The position numbers and the translations under genes are program-made. 64,000 nucleotides of DNA. Origin: Rana temporaria (Eukaryota > Chordata > Amphibia > Anura > Ranidae). The notes under the pieces are model-generated. The model did not search any database, had not been told where the DNA came from, and saw nothing but the letters and a program-made list of their open reading frames with translations. This document shows positions 1 to 10,414 of the stretch, piece by piece (the stretch's first letter is position 1; each line of letters begins with the position of its first letter). The stretch covers positions 301,051,865-301,115,864 of the forward strand of contig NC_053492.1 of NCBI RefSeq assembly GCF_905171775.1, written 5' to 3'.

Positions 1-565
1 CAGCGGCAGCGGAGGCCCGTTCATAAGGGGCACAGGGGTGCAGCCCCCCCATCCATACGTCCAGCCCCCTAATCTACATGTGGGGCGCCAGACGCATTGA
101 TTCCAATGGGTATTTAATTTTTTTTTTAAGTACGTGATTAAAGCCAGAGGCTCTAATAGGCTTCAATACTGGGTGGGCTCAGGGCGCAGAGCACTGCTCC
201 CCGAGCACACCCACTTGTGTGACAAGAGTGAATGAATATTTGCAATTGTCACACTGATCATGCTTCCAGCCAATCAGGAAGCGTGTCCTTAGACCAGTCA
301 CTTGATTGGCTGAATGGACAGGTGATCCGTTTGATGGTCTAGGAGGAGAAGGAGGGAGGAGATACATGGCGGAAGCTGCTGGGATGCAGAGGAGGAGGAG
401 ATGCGACGCCCATAAGAGTGCTGCCCTCCGGTGACCTAGATGAAGTAAGTGCGGGGCTGGAAGACCGACTGACCGAGGAAGGTGGCAGGGGTTTTCGCTG
501 ACCGGGATGATGGTTGTGTGCTGCCCACCCAAAAACATAAAAAACACCAGTCAGCAGCTATAGTG
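1..565. mobile_element. Partial hAT-like element, cut by the window edge
   Basis: The stretch begins with CAGCGGCAGCGG and ends near 565 with CACCAGTCAGCAGCT. Both resemble the end of the hAT at 56046 (CAGTGGCGGCTGGTG and its complement). C-rich tracts near the start and a poly-T at 118-127 also fit. No target duplication can be tested because the left flank is missing. No transposase reading frame is visible, so this is a non-autonomous or deleted copy. Family membership is inferred from end similarity only. Confidence 0.45.
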
Positions 566-823
566 TGTTCTCCCGGCAGGGACGGCTTCTCCTCAGCGGG
601 AGTGATTCCCCCATCAAGACTGACTCTGTTGATGGGTGAATTGAGCAGTTTTCTTTCCTGCAACCTGTGGTTGCAGAAAAGAAAGTCACACCATCTATGG
701 CCGGCTTAAGAAGAGCCACAAAATTACTTAAGAACAATGAAATACTGTATATGCATTTATGTGACTACGCTGCACCTCCTTTACCCTCCTTTATCCTTCT
801 ACTTTGCACTGTCAGCATGGATC
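566..823. other. Unassigned stretch with two small hairpins
   Basis: No gene is visible. CCCATCAA at about 610 pairs with TTGATGGG at about 629. At 649-684 the arm CTTTCCTGCAACC pairs with GGTTGCAGAAAAG across a TGT loop. These look like transposon-derived foldbacks. Short open frames here lack any recognisable protein family. Confidence 0.4.
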
Positions 824-831
824 ATTGGTTC

Positions 832-1100
832 CAGAGGCAGCTCTTTGCTTTGTGAGGCCTTAGGCAAATCTGAGACATGAGGCCCTACTCACATCCATAA
901 TAGGAAAAATAATTCAAGCGATAAAAATTAACTGTATAAATTGCATATATTAAGAGTTTTAAATTCTATGAACTATGAATGTACTGTTTATAGCATTTTC
1001 TGTAACCATTTCTTCAGGCGAATTAGGCGGCCGTTAGGCCCCTGTGGGGGCGAGGCCTAAGGCGACAAGCCTAATTTGCCTAATTAGAGAGCCGCCTCTG
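832..1100. mobile_element. hAT MITE, 269 bp, with perfect 8-bp target duplication
   Basis: The ends are CAGAGGCAGCTCT and AGAGCCGCCTCTG, imperfect terminal inverted repeats. The 8-bp sequence ATTGGTTC stands immediately outside both ends (824-831 and 1101-1108). An 8-bp duplication with CAG...CTG ends is the hAT signature. The element is far too short to encode a transposase, so it was mobilised in trans. Inside are AGGCCTAAGGCGACAAGCC-type blocks near the right end. Confidence 0.9.
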
Positions 1101-1125
1101 ATTGGTTCATATTGTTTTCATACAG

Positions 1126-1313
1126 TGGAGTGCAAATACACAGTTTTCTAGACCATAGAGTGCAATATCTGGTGCAGCTGTGCATAGTAGCCAATCAACC
1201 TTTAACTTCAGCTCGTTCAATTAAACTTTGACAAAAAAAACTGGAAGCGGATTTGGTTTCTATGTAGAGCTGCACCTGATTCTGCTCTATCCAGTTTTAG
1301 TAGATCAACCCCT
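1126..1313. mobile_element. MITE related to the copy at 50487
   Basis: The stretch holds GGTGCAGCTGTGCA, AGCCAATCA and GGAAGCGGATTTGG, and ends CCAGTTTTAGTAGATCAACC. The same blocks, in the same arrangement, occur at 50487-50672. The outer edge is the sequence type GGTTGAT..ACTAAAACTGG. The left boundary is uncertain. Confidence 0.5.
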
Positions 1314-1419
1314 TTGTATTTTTTTCACTTAGCAATTGAACTTTGTATTTCCTCCATGAGTTCTTTCCTCACCATTGTTACCTTTTGTATCCATTGCCCC
1401 ACCCTATTAGATTGAGCAG

Positions 1420-1514
1420 AGCCCATCTAACCCTCTTGTATTAAATTGTATTGTAACTGCACTGTCTCCCTTTATATTATAAAGTGCTGTGGAAACTATT
1501 GGTGATATATAAAT

Positions 1515-1555
<41 letters not shown>

Positions 1556-1556
1556 G
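1420..1556 (+). mobile_element. SINE tail fragment with (AAT)n
   Basis: The text TTATATTATAAAGTGCTGTGG, then GGTGATATATAAATCC, leads into an AAT microsatellite at 1516-1554. The same tail in inverse orientation is at 22356-22520, and a fuller relative is at 53583-53905. The head with its Pol III boxes is absent here, so this is a 5'-truncated copy. Confidence 0.55.
1516..1554. repeat. (AAT)n microsatellite
   Basis: About 13 AAT units form the 3' tail of the SINE-like repeat. Simple trinucleotide tails of this kind commonly vary in length between individuals. Confidence 0.95.
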
Positions 1557-3366
1557 ATCTTGCTAAGGCATTTGAAAATGTAACTCCAAAACTTTTAGGG
1601 CCAGATTCTCGTACAGAGGCGTATCTTTGCGCGGGCGTAACGTATCCGATTTACGTTACGCCTCCGCAACTTAGACGGGCAAGTGCTGTATTCTCAAAGC
1701 ACTTGCTCTGTAAGTTGCGGCGGCGTAGCGTAAATCGTCCGGCGTAAGCCCGCCTAATTCAAATTTGGAACAGGGGGGCGTGTGTTATGTAAAATAACCA
1801 TGACCCGACGTGATTGACGTTTTTCTCGAACGGCGCATGCGCCGTCCGTGGACATATCCCAGTGTGCATTGCTCCAAAGTACGCCGCAAGGACATATTGG
1901 TTTTGACGTGAACGTAAATTACGTCCAGCCCCATTCACGGATGACTTACGCAAACAACGTAAAATATTCAAAATTTGACGCGGGAACGACGGCGCATGTA
2001 CGCCACCATATAGAAGGGGTAACTTTACGCTGGGAAAAGCCTAACGTAAACGGCGTAACTGTACTGCGTCGGCCGGGCGTACATTCGTGAATTAGCGTAT
2101 CTAGCTGATTTACATATTTCTAGGCGTAAATCAGCATACACGCCCCTAGCGGCCAGCATAAATATGCAGTTACGATCCAACGGCGTAAGAGACTTACGCC
2201 TGTCGGATCTAATAGAAATCTATGCGTAACTGATTCTAAGAATCAGGCGCATAGATACAACGGCACAACTCAGAGATACGACGGCGTATCTGGAGATACC
2301 CTGTCGTATCTCCTTTGTGAATCTGGGCCTCAGTCTATAAAACTGTGTGTTGGAGCTGATGAAATTGTATGTACATGGATAGGAAACTGGTTACATGAAC
2401 AGGTCCAGAGAGTAGTAATCAATGACTCGTTCTTTAAATGGAATACATTTGTGAGTGGTGTGTGCCAGGGTTCAATGTTGTTCAGTTTGTTTAATAATAA
2501 TATAGAGGTTGAAATCAAGAGCTAGATTTCAGTGTTTGCTGATGATACCAAATTATGCAGGGAAAAAAATTGGCACAGGATAAAGCACCATTACCGGGAG
2601 AGCTTGATAACATAGGCGGTTAGGCAGCTCCATGGCAGATGAGGCTTAATTTTGATTAATGTGAGGTGATACACTTGGGTGCCAAAAAATATACGTTAGG
2701 AGGGGCTCCCCTGGGAGAACCGCTGATAGAAAAAGATCTTGGAGTGCTTGTAGATTACAGACTTAGCAATAGTATGCAATGTCATACCATAGCTAGCAAA
2801 GATAGCAAAATACTTTCATGTATTAAAAAGGGCATATATTCCAGGGATAAATCAATAATTCAAGGTTTGACATCAATTTGAATATGCAGTTCAGTTTTGG
2901 TCACCAATCCACAGGAATTCAATTAAAAAGATTTCCGGGGTCAGAGGATCGATTACATACATCAATACACTGATTATGGTCATTTACTAAAAAGGACGCT
3001 AAAGAGGATATATAATTACAATGTACAAATATACCAAAGGTAACTCCAGTAATAATCTGTTTACTCTAAGGTCCCTGAGGAGGATACGTGGCCACTATGT
3101 GAGGTTACAAGAAAGGAGGTTTAATCTTAGATTGCTAAAAGGGTTCTTTACTGTTAAAGCAGTAAAAACAATAAACTCCTTACCCCAGGAAGGTGCTAGC
3201 TGAGAGTGTCAACAACCTCAAAAAACATTTACATGTCTTCCACAGGAAGCAGAATAACCAGGGGTATGGGAATTTAGTTAGAGAATCAAAACCACGCACA
3301 CATACATCCATAGGTTGAACTGGATGGACCTGTATATTTTTTTCAACCTATTAAACTATATAACTA
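1557..3366 (+). mobile_element. CR1-like LINE, 5'-truncated and broken
   Basis: Conceptual translation gives the reverse transcriptase block DLAKAFENV just before 1598 and, after a 732-bp MITE, the block up to VCQGS, then the catalytic-site box FADDTKL (2533-2560). Further on come EKDLGVLVD (about 2720-2750) and the C-terminal FNLRLLKGFFTVKAV (about 3118-3170). The 3' end is an untranslated region with GGTTGAACTGGATGGACCTG at about 3314. The order and spacing match the ORF2 C-terminal half of CR1-type LINEs (Jockey group). Stops and frameshifts make it inactive; the APE endonuclease and most of the palm are missing. Confidence 0.85.
1598..2329. mobile_element. Family A MITE, copy 1, inserted in the CR1 LINE
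   Basis: Ends are GGGCCAGATTC and GAATCTGGGCC, giving inverted repeats. Flanks are TTA (1595-1597) and TCA (2330-2332), a probable 3-bp duplication with one change. The interior is rich in TACG/CGTA words (AACGTAAATTACGTCCAGCC, CGCCCCTAGCGGCCAGC). The same interior recurs in eight further copies in this window. It splits the LINE cleanly, so it is younger than the LINE. No protein is encoded. The superfamily is unproven; short A/T-rich 3-bp duplications would suit PIF/Harbinger. Confidence 0.85.
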
Positions 3367-3690
3367 TTTGGATTTTTTATTTGATTAGAATAAAGAGTAT
3401 TTTTTAAGCAAGTTTGCTCAACCAAAAATGTTTATCTTAATTTTACACAGCTTATACATTGGTTGTTGAGTTATGCAAGAGTTTTTCAAAAGTCTGAATA
3501 CAACTGGTATCATCTACACTGTATAGATATTTTGCCCTAAGTTACAATGTTGGTTTAACATTTGCATTTACACATATGTTGGTTTGGGTACTGTGCCTTG
3601 TGTTGCCCAGTTATTTCAGTGCATGTGCTTGCACCTATTCGAACCATAAGAGCTTATTGGTCTGTGAAAAGTGATCTACAGTGGACTGCT
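3367..3690. other. Unassigned A/T-rich stretch
   Basis: No open frame, terminal repeat or known family was recognised between the LINE 3' end and the TTAA element. Confidence 0.4.
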
Positions 3691-3694
3691 TTAA

Positions 3695-4513
3695 CCTCCC
3701 TGGCGGTATGATTATTTCAGAAAAAAGGTGCTGAAAGCGGTACCATTATTTGCAAGGAAATTTGGCGTTTTATACTGTAGGCCTGTAATTCTTAGGAATA
3801 ACTCACTTAAATCTGACCAAACAAGAGACTAATAGGCATCCCGGGTGTGACATTTTTTATAATATAATAAATAATTATAAATAATTATAACAAATAATAA
3901 TATAATTATAATAAAAATTATTTAAAAATGTAATCAACTCAAAATCACTGAAATTTGCTCAGTTGCAGAATTGACGCTGTCATTACTTTTATTTTTTTAT
4001 GACGAATTTCCTCACAAATCGCTATCGCACAGTTCTGCAAGTGATTATAATTTATTATCGCTGTTTTCTAGCTGCTCTAAAACCATTTTTGACATAAAGG
4101 GACACTTTTGGTTGCTATGGACAATCTACAGTTTGCAGGGAGAAACAACAGTTTTTATTATATAAAAGTACATGTAGGACACTGGGCAGACCACTAGGGA
4201 CAAGGGGTTGTGTATTTTTTACATACAGTACTGTAATCTATAAGATTACAGTATACTGTATGTAATGTGTTTGTTTACCTTTTTGAATTTGGCGCCGTTC
4301 TCCGCTCCCGTGCGTCGTAACGTCGCAGGGAACGGAGATCGGCGGCACAGGAGGACACTCGCTCACACAGCGCGGTGGCATCGCTGGATCCAGGGACAAG
4401 GTAAGTAACTTTGTCTGTGGCTGCAGCGAGGCAAGCCCGAGTCTGACTCGGGGTTACCGCTTTTGGTATAAAAATCTCACCCCGAGTCAGACTCAGGAAT
4501 ACCGCTAGGAGGG
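3695..4513. mobile_element. TTAA element (CCTCCCTGGCGG type), 819 bp
   Basis: TTAA stands at both borders (3691-3694 and 4514-4517). The ends are CCTCCCTGGCGGTAT and ATACCGCTAGGAGGG. TTAA duplication with CC-starting ends fits piggyBac-like elements; Kolobok also uses TTAA, so the superfamily is open. A second copy in inverse orientation lies at 43462-44256 and shares the interior, including GGCGCCGTTCTCCG and the poly-AT block. The right part carries a GAGTCAGACTC palindrome twice. No transposase is visible. Confidence 0.85.
3852..3930. repeat. A/T-only low-complexity block
   Basis: ATAATAAATAATTATAA-type words run for about 80 bp inside the TTAA element; the equivalent block is at 44015-44100 in the inverted copy, so it belongs to the element. 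Confidence 0.8.
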
Positions 4514-4517
4514 TTAA

Positions 4518-4755
4518 TAGAACGGCACAGGAGTGGCTGACAGGCATTCAGGAAGTGATATTACTGCCTCCTGAATGCCTTTTGTATGGACAGGTTTTGA
4601 ATGGAAATATGGCACTGCAAGCCTAGCATTTCGCTTGCTGTTGAGGTTCAGACCCATTCACTTGAATGGGTTGCGTTCAGCCTACTGAATTTGACAGTTT
4701 TTTGTGTGCAACCATCCAACTCCTTCTGCAGCCTAAGGGAGGAGGTAAAATCATG
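4518..4755. other. Unassigned
   Basis: Contains GACCCATTCACTTGAATGGGTTG, an imperfect small inverted repeat at about 4650-4672. No family was recognised and no gene is supported. Confidence 0.35.
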
Positions 4756-4763
4756 GCTCAAGC

Positions 4764-5259
4764 ATAGGGTGACCAGACATCCCTGGTTTCTAGGGACAGT
4801 CCCCGGATTGAGGACACTGTCCCCGGACCAAGTCTGTCCCTGGTTTTGTCCCCGAATTGGATTTGAACAGGGACTGGGCAAATTCAAAGACAGTCAGTGC
4901 AGAATTAAAAAAATAATTCCGAATTACATACCCCCGCTCTAGCTTAGAGGGGAGGGTGTGTATTTTTTTTCATTATCTTTGCCCCTTTCTGATGATCATG
5001 TGCTGGTCGGAGTGGAGGGAGTATTTCTTCAGTTTCGGGTGCATGCCCATTCAGCTCCGCTCGCATGTTCTTCTGCCTTGGCTCAAGTCCGGCCAGCCGC
5101 CTGCCTATCTCCTTGCCTTATCTGGCAAAGTAATCTTCCTCCGCACCCCACCCAGTAGTAGCCGAGGCCCAGAGAGTAAGAAATGCCAGGCTGTGAGGCA
5201 GGCAGCAGCGGTGACGGGCAGAGATTGCCACCATTACTAGTAAACATATGGTCACTATA
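4764..5259. mobile_element. hAT-like MITE, 496 bp
   Basis: Ends are ATAGGGTGACCAGAC and ATGGTCACTATA. The flanks GCTCAAGC (4756-4763) and CGTCAAGC (5260-5267) match at 6 of 8 positions, as expected for an aged hAT duplication. GGACAGTCCCCGG and GACACTGTCCCCGG repeats lie near the left end. No transposase frame is present. Confidence 0.65.
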
Positions 5260-5267
5260 CGTCAAGC

Positions 5268-5858
5268 ATCTATTTTTTTTCGCCCAGACCACAAATGCAA
5301 AATAGGCCTAAGTTTACTTTCATTTTATTTTGGTGTGTAAAGTGATGATAAATATGGCCATGCATGGCATTGCTGTGAATTTTAGTCTGGTGTAAAGGTG
5401 TACATGGGATTTGAAACTGTTCTTCAAAGAAAATAGGAGAACCGACACCTATACAGATAGCATTGTTCAAAAAAGTTAGTAAATCTCTCTTTGTGACATG
5501 CTGGGAGTACTCATCATCCCTAAGGGAAGCCCTAAATAACATTTTTGTTGCTTGATCAATAGCAGCAATGTTTGAATTTGTCCAGTCTTGCCATGTATAG
5601 TCATCCTAAGTTTTGTATATTGCACCACAGGTGACCTAGTTACTTTATCTTGAAAATGAGATTTTTCAACTGCTACCCTGGGCAGAGCCATTAACAATTG
5701 AATGATGCAGTTCTCAACTGTTGTTTAGTCTAGGTAAGCTCTGGTACCCCGAGAAATGCAAAACCAAAGTGCTGCATAGTTTCAGTCTGTACATCAAATC
5801 CAACTGAAAAACAATGTATTCATCTCGTAACAGCAAAAATATCTGACAACCTCCCTTT
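5268..5858 (-). other. Unassigned; possible degenerate coding remnant
   Basis: Two overlapping minus-strand frames (about 5270-5542 and 5476-5697) read through with no low-complexity bias, and one passes through QATKMLFRASLRDDEYSQHV. I cannot assign a family. A dead transposon or retroelement coding segment is possible. There are no splice sites or a start that would make it a host exon. Confidence 0.25.
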
Positions 5859-6412
5859 GGCCCCTTTCACACTGGGAAGTTTTTCGATCGTTATTCGAGC
5901 GTTATTCGAGCGTTATTCGAGCGAAGCCTCATCTGCAATCCCAATGTGCTGGTAAAGCACCGCTAAGACCCTAACGTTTTAGGGCGTTTTTGCAGTGCCT
6001 ATGGGTTTAGTTTCACTTTAAGAGCACCATTTTTTATATAATTGTGTATATTCTATTTTCAAGCCAAACATATACGTGGCAATCATTTTGACCTGCAATG
6101 AAACATGGATAGGGGCCACAGGGAAAACAAAAGTTTAAGAGGGCCACAGGAAATAATAGAAAGACCCTAACGTTTTAGGGCGTTTTTACAGTGCCTCAGT
6201 GTGAAAGGGTAAGGCGTTTTTACAGCGCTTTCAAGTCATTTCAATGGAGAGGGGTGTTTTTGGAGCATTTTTTTCAGCGCCCAAAAGCTGCTCCAAAGAT
6301 GCTGCTTGCAGGACTCAGTGTGAAAAGGTCCATTGAGATGCATGGAGAGCGGTTTAATAGCGCTATTTTTAACGCTAAACCGCTGTTAAAACCCTTCAGT
6401 GTGAAAGGGGTC
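5859..6412. mobile_element. MITE of the CCCCTTTCACACTG group, with internal insertion
   Basis: Ends are GGCCCCTTTCACACTGGG and CAGTGTGAAAGGGGTC, near-perfect inverted repeats. A 12-bp unit GTTATTCGAGC is tandem three times near 5888-5923. A foreign 160-bp segment at 6001-6160 interrupts it, flanked by 36-bp direct repeats. No reading frame of interest. Confidence 0.8.
6001..6162. repeat. 162-bp inverted duplicate of 8361-8522
   Basis: By eye, this segment is the reverse complement of 8361-8522 with two mismatches in 162 bp. It is bracketed by direct repeats at 5965-6000 and 6161-6196 (AAGACCCTAACGTTTTAGGG then CG and T-run), which differ at one position. The arrangement looks like templated patch insertion, not normal transposition. 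Confidence 0.85.
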
Positions 6413-6751
6413 TAAGAAATGTCATATTCTAGAAGTAAGATATTGCAGAAGAAAAAGAGACCCACTTACGTTTACTGTACTAGGATGTTTATATAACCAC
6501 ATTCATTTAGTGAAAAATTTGAACTTCAATAATAATAAATACAAAGGATATATATTTTAAAATCAACACGACACAATAAACAATTTAGGAAATCCAGGAT
6601 AAAAATACATCCGTTTTAAAGCTAACCCATTATTAAACACAGTGGACAGGCTATGTGGAGATCTTGGTCTTAATATGAAATTTTTGAATATTTTTCCATA
6701 AAGTAAACACAATCATAAAAATCCCACATAAGCATTAAAATTTGAATTAAA
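6413..6751. other. Unassigned A/T-rich stretch
   Basis: Nothing was recognised; no coding potential beyond very short frames. Confidence 0.4.
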
Positions 6752-7111
6752 AGTCCCTTTCACACTAACAGACTGATTGGGTCCGCCTGTCAGTCTTTCA
6801 GGAGGACCCGGTCGGACCATTCATTGCCCTCTATGGAGCAGCAGATGTCAACGAACGTGTCTGTTGACACCAGCCGAAATTTGCTAAAACCAGACGGATG
6901 GGGTGCTCCATTCTTCTGGGGGATCAGGTGAAAGGCGGAAGGAAACGGACAGTCGGTCCCTTCCATCTGACAGCCCATTAAGAACAGCTGTATCCATGTC
7001 CACCCTGCATTAGCGGAGCGGACACGGACCTGTCATCCGCTTATACAGCACAGAGATCCTCTGCAGAGAAGGCAGATCCGCTGGTAGACTCCGCCAGTGT
7101 GAAAGGGGCCT
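6752..7111. mobile_element. MITE of the CCCTTTCACACT group, about 360 bp
   Basis: Left end AGTCCCTTTCACACT and right end CCAGTGTGAAAGGGGCC are inverted repeats. The interior contrasts with the copy at 5859: GGACCCGGTCGGACCATTC and CGGACACGGACC words. It therefore represents a separate subfamily sharing the ends. Confidence 0.75.
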
Positions 7112-7638
7112 AACTTACAAGTTACTTTCAATAATTTTTAAGATTTCCGAAAAAAAAACAAAAAACTTTTTAGCCTGCCATGAAGGTCCTTATTTTCTTG
7201 GCTCCCACTTTTCTTACCTGACACCATGTCACAGGTGCATCTATTGCACAGGTATGTTCTCTATATTTTTTTTATCGTGTATTGACTCTTTATTAGTGAC
7301 TTTTAGTGTGATTGCATTCCTCCAGTGCCATTTTTTCATTGTGTTTTTCTTCATGTTTTCCTATTGTCATCGCCAGAAAGCCCGCTATGTTCTAGGTAGC
7401 GTTGACACCTTTGGACAGGAAGCTGGAACAAAGTTGGCTACTGGCAGGATCTACAGGTTTAAAAAAAACAATATCAAGCAATAGATTGGCCACAACTAAA
7501 ATGCAACTCATTAAGCAGCACACATGCACAAAACTCTTTATTTCATTTTCTATAAAAAAACACTACTGGATGTCCGTAATGAAGCCATATCCCAACCATC
7601 TGCCTAAAGAGATATCTACTGTGCAAAAGGCATTTATT
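7112..7638. other. Unassigned
   Basis: Contains poly-A and poly-T runs and short open frames with no recognisable protein. No terminal repeats were found. Confidence 0.35.
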
Positions 7639-8237
7639 TTAAAGTGGATGTAAACCCGAAATCTTTTATTATTTTTTTTGATGTCACAATGTAGAGTATA
7701 AGATTTCCTATCATCTGTGCCCAGTCTTGCCACACAGAGTTATTCCAGCTTTGAGCAATCCTCTTTTATTGTTCAGTGAAATAAAACGGACTTACAGAGA
7801 AAAACCTTAGTCCGTTCCGCCCCCTTGCTGTGACTGACAGGTTATTTACATATCTCATGCACTAGCCTGGAGACAGGCATTATTTTTAAATTCCCACCCC
7901 CACTCCTTTTCTGAAGTCATGTGGTTACTTTTCTGGATTTTGACTGGATGTTAGTGATCGCAGATAGCAGAATTCGGTGTAAGAAATACATAGGAAAAAA
8001 TGCATGTTGACAAGAGGATAGTAGAGGAGAGCGGGGAGTCTACTGACATCACAACTCCACCCACAGATCTCCAGACAACAGATCCACCCACGGAATCTGC
8101 AGTTTTTCAGTTCTTATAACAGACAGAGGAGAGAAATTTGACAGGTTAGGATACATGCAGGAGGCATGTATATCCTTATAGATCAGCACTATGGCAGTTG
8201 TTTAGAAAGGATGAGAGTGGGTTTACATCCACTTTAA
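7639..8237. mobile_element. MITE with TTTAAAGTGGATGTAAACCC ends
   Basis: The left end TTTAAAGTGGATGTAAACCC is matched by GGGTTTACATCCACTTTAA at the right, a long clean inverted repeat. The outer sequences belong to a broad set of MITEs here ending TTAAAGTGG. The interior holds CCCACCCCCACTCC and other unremarkable sequence. No protein. Confidence 0.8.
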
Positions 8238-8360
8238 GCCTAGGATAGAAGTATAAAAATGTATCATTTTAAGTTTACAATTATCTTATGTAGTAAAGTA
8301 TTGTACAGTGTTAACTATATATAGCAGAAGGAAGGTGACAATATAGGCCACTGTGCCCAT

Positions 8361-8522
8361 TTTCTATTATTTCCTGTGGCCCTCTTAAACTTTTGTTTTC
8401 CCTGTGGCCCCTGTCCATGTTTCATTGCAGGTCAAAATGATTGCCACGTATATGTTTGGCTTGAAAATAAAATATACACAATTATATAAAAAATGGTGCT
8501 CTTAAAGTGAAACTAAACCCAT
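8361..8522. repeat. Source-like copy of the inverted 162-bp duplicate
   Basis: Matches 6001-6162 in reverse orientation with two mismatches. Here the segment runs naturally into flanking sequence and into the MITE at 8504, so this is the probable donor. Confidence 0.8.
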
Positions 8523-8622
8523 TGGTTTGACTCTTTCCCAAACCATGGCTAACAAACAAAGGCTAAGGTGGCAGCTTCCCTGGCTTTAGAGGATAGGGGG
8601 ATTTAGTTCCGCTTTAGAGTAA
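8504..8622. mobile_element. Short MITE, AAAGTGAAACTAAACCC ends
   Basis: Left end AAAGTGAAACTAAACCC, right end GGGATTTAGTTCCGCTTTA. Length about 120 bp. Its left edge is included in the duplicated 162 bp. Confidence 0.6.
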
Positions 8623-9063
8623 TTTACTAGTTGCGTAATATGACCTGTGGGCTTGTTGAACAGATGCACTTTTTATGTTAAGTTCCATCCAGAAAGTGAT
8701 AATTGAAGATCACCATTGTTCTCTATGTTGCATTCTATTTAGTTTTGGGTAGAGCAGGGACAAGTTAGAGCCTCTGTCCAGGTTGTATTGTCCACCTACT
8801 AGGGAGGTTTCCCGTAATTTCCTTTCAGGAAAGTAAATGGTGGTAAATCTCACCAACAGGACAACAAAAATAAAAGCACATTTGTGAGTGAGGAAGGATT
8901 AGACCACCCGACAATGTTTAATTTGAGCTTTAACAAATAACATGATTCTATGAAGTATGACATGGGAAATTTTATGAAAAATAATTTTCCTTTTAGAAAT
9001 TCAATCAAAAAGTATGTAATAAAAATGTAAATGTTGCATTTAAAGTTTCATATCCTCAACACT
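8623..9063. other. Unassigned
   Basis: No gene or family recognised; the last part is A/T-rich. Confidence 0.35.
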
Positions 9064-9412
9064 TTAAGGCTGCATTCACATCTAGACGGACGAAATCGCG
9101 GCGTTTTGTCGCCGCAAATCGCGGTAAAAATAGCGGCGTTTTGTACCGCGATTTGCGGCGACAAAACGCTGGTATTGTCCGCCTAGATGTGCCCCAAGAT
9201 GACCCCCTCTATGGAGATGCTTCCCATCTCCTAGCCGAACGCTCGAAGACGCCTGAAAAAAAGGTCCGGGACCTTTTTTCACGCGGCAGGCGTCCGGCGT
9301 TCGGCGTGGAGATGTGAACCATCTCCATAGAGGGACATCTGTTTTCAGCCCTCTGGCGGCAGCGGCGTAGCGCTACAGGCGTAAAAACGCCTAGGTGTGA
9401 ATGGGGTCTAAC
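9064..9412. mobile_element. MITE with GGCTGCATTCACA-type ends
   Basis: Left end AAGGCTGCATTCACATCTAG and right end CTAGGTGTGAATGGGGTCTA are imperfect inverted repeats. The interior includes AAATCGCGGTAAAAATAGCG with a matching inverted block (GTACCGCGATTTGCGGCG), so it folds on itself. Border words TTAA and CTAA are compatible with a 3- or 4-bp duplication. Confidence 0.7.
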
Positions 9413-9539
9413 ATGCTGTACTCCTTTTAGTAAAACAATGCTTTCTGTTTCTACTGACCATTTCATTGCCCTTCCCATTCTGTCCTGCAGATGGCAGGAT
9501 AAAGAGAGGGGGGCAAAGCAATGAGAGCTGAAAAAGTAA
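9413..9539. other. Short unassigned spacer
   Basis: No feature is visible between two MITEs. Confidence 0.3.
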
Positions 9540-10135
9540 GGCCTCGTGCACACGACCGAGTTTCTCTGCAAAAAACAGCAAGAAACTTGCTGGGAGATAT
9601 TTTTTGCCGAGGAAACCGGTCGTGTGTACATTTTCATCAAGGAAACTGCCGAGAAACTAGACGAGCCAAAAAGAGAGCAAGTTCTCTATTTCCTCGACAG
9701 AAGTCTCAAATTGGCTCGTCGAGTTCCTCGCCGGGCTGGTTTCTGACGAGAAACTCGGACGTCTGTATGCTAAGAAACCCGCGCTTGCTCAGAATAAAGT
9801 ATGAGACGGGAGTAAAAGTAGCGTTTGTAATGGAGATAACACATTTTTCACGCTGTAACAGACTGAAAAGTGCAAATCGTCTCTTACCAAACTTTTACTT
9901 AACACGCAGTAACATGAGATTAGCAAAATCAGCCCCAAGAGTTTAGCCAGTGGAATCGAACTTCCCCTGCCGTTGTATGTGTTGTATGTCACCGCGTTTG
10001 AGAACGAGGCGATTTTGTCTTGACAGTGTGTACGCAAAGCAAGCTTGTCGAGTTCCTTGACAAGCCTAACAAGGAACTCGACGAGGAAAACGATGTGTTT
10101 CGCCCGTCCAGTTCCTCGGTCGTGTGTACGAGGCT
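9540..10135. mobile_element. Family B MITE, 596 bp, TAA target duplication
   Basis: Ends are GGCCTCGTGCACACGACCG and CGGTCGTGTGTACGAGGCT. TAA flanks both sides (9537-9539, 10136-10138). The 3-bp TAA duplication with GGC ends fits PIF/Harbinger. The interior contains repeated GAGGAAA/CTCGACGAG blocks on both arms. A close relative of the same length is at 12189-12794. Confidence 0.88.
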
Positions 10136-10414
10136 TAAGCATTCTTTTACAAAACGGAGCACTGCATGTTATTGTATTGAGGGCATTGTAAACCATAGGG
10201 AGGTTTGTGGCAAAAGTCAGTAAGTGTGAACTAACTAACACTTTAAAAAATGTCACAAGCATATTGACAAAGGGTTAAAGAAAGAACCAGGGAAGGCAAA
10301 AGATAGAAATATTAAACTTTAGCTTTAATAATAAAAAAAATTACTAGCTACAGAAGTGATATCAATTCAGTTTTTCCTCTCGGCTGTAATAGTGCATGAG
10401 CCATTTGTTACTAT
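10136..10414. other. Unassigned
   Basis: No gene seen; mixed-composition spacer between two MITEs. Confidence 0.35.

Noticed and set aside
4275..4547. 90-codon minus frame starting with a hydrophobic segment like a signal peptide
   Set aside because: It lies in a TTAA element and crosses its end; the copy at 43462 does not keep it.
9209..10262. Frames of 141-157 codons
   Set aside because: They cross MITE ends and inverted repeats, and equivalents are broken in the sibling at 12189.
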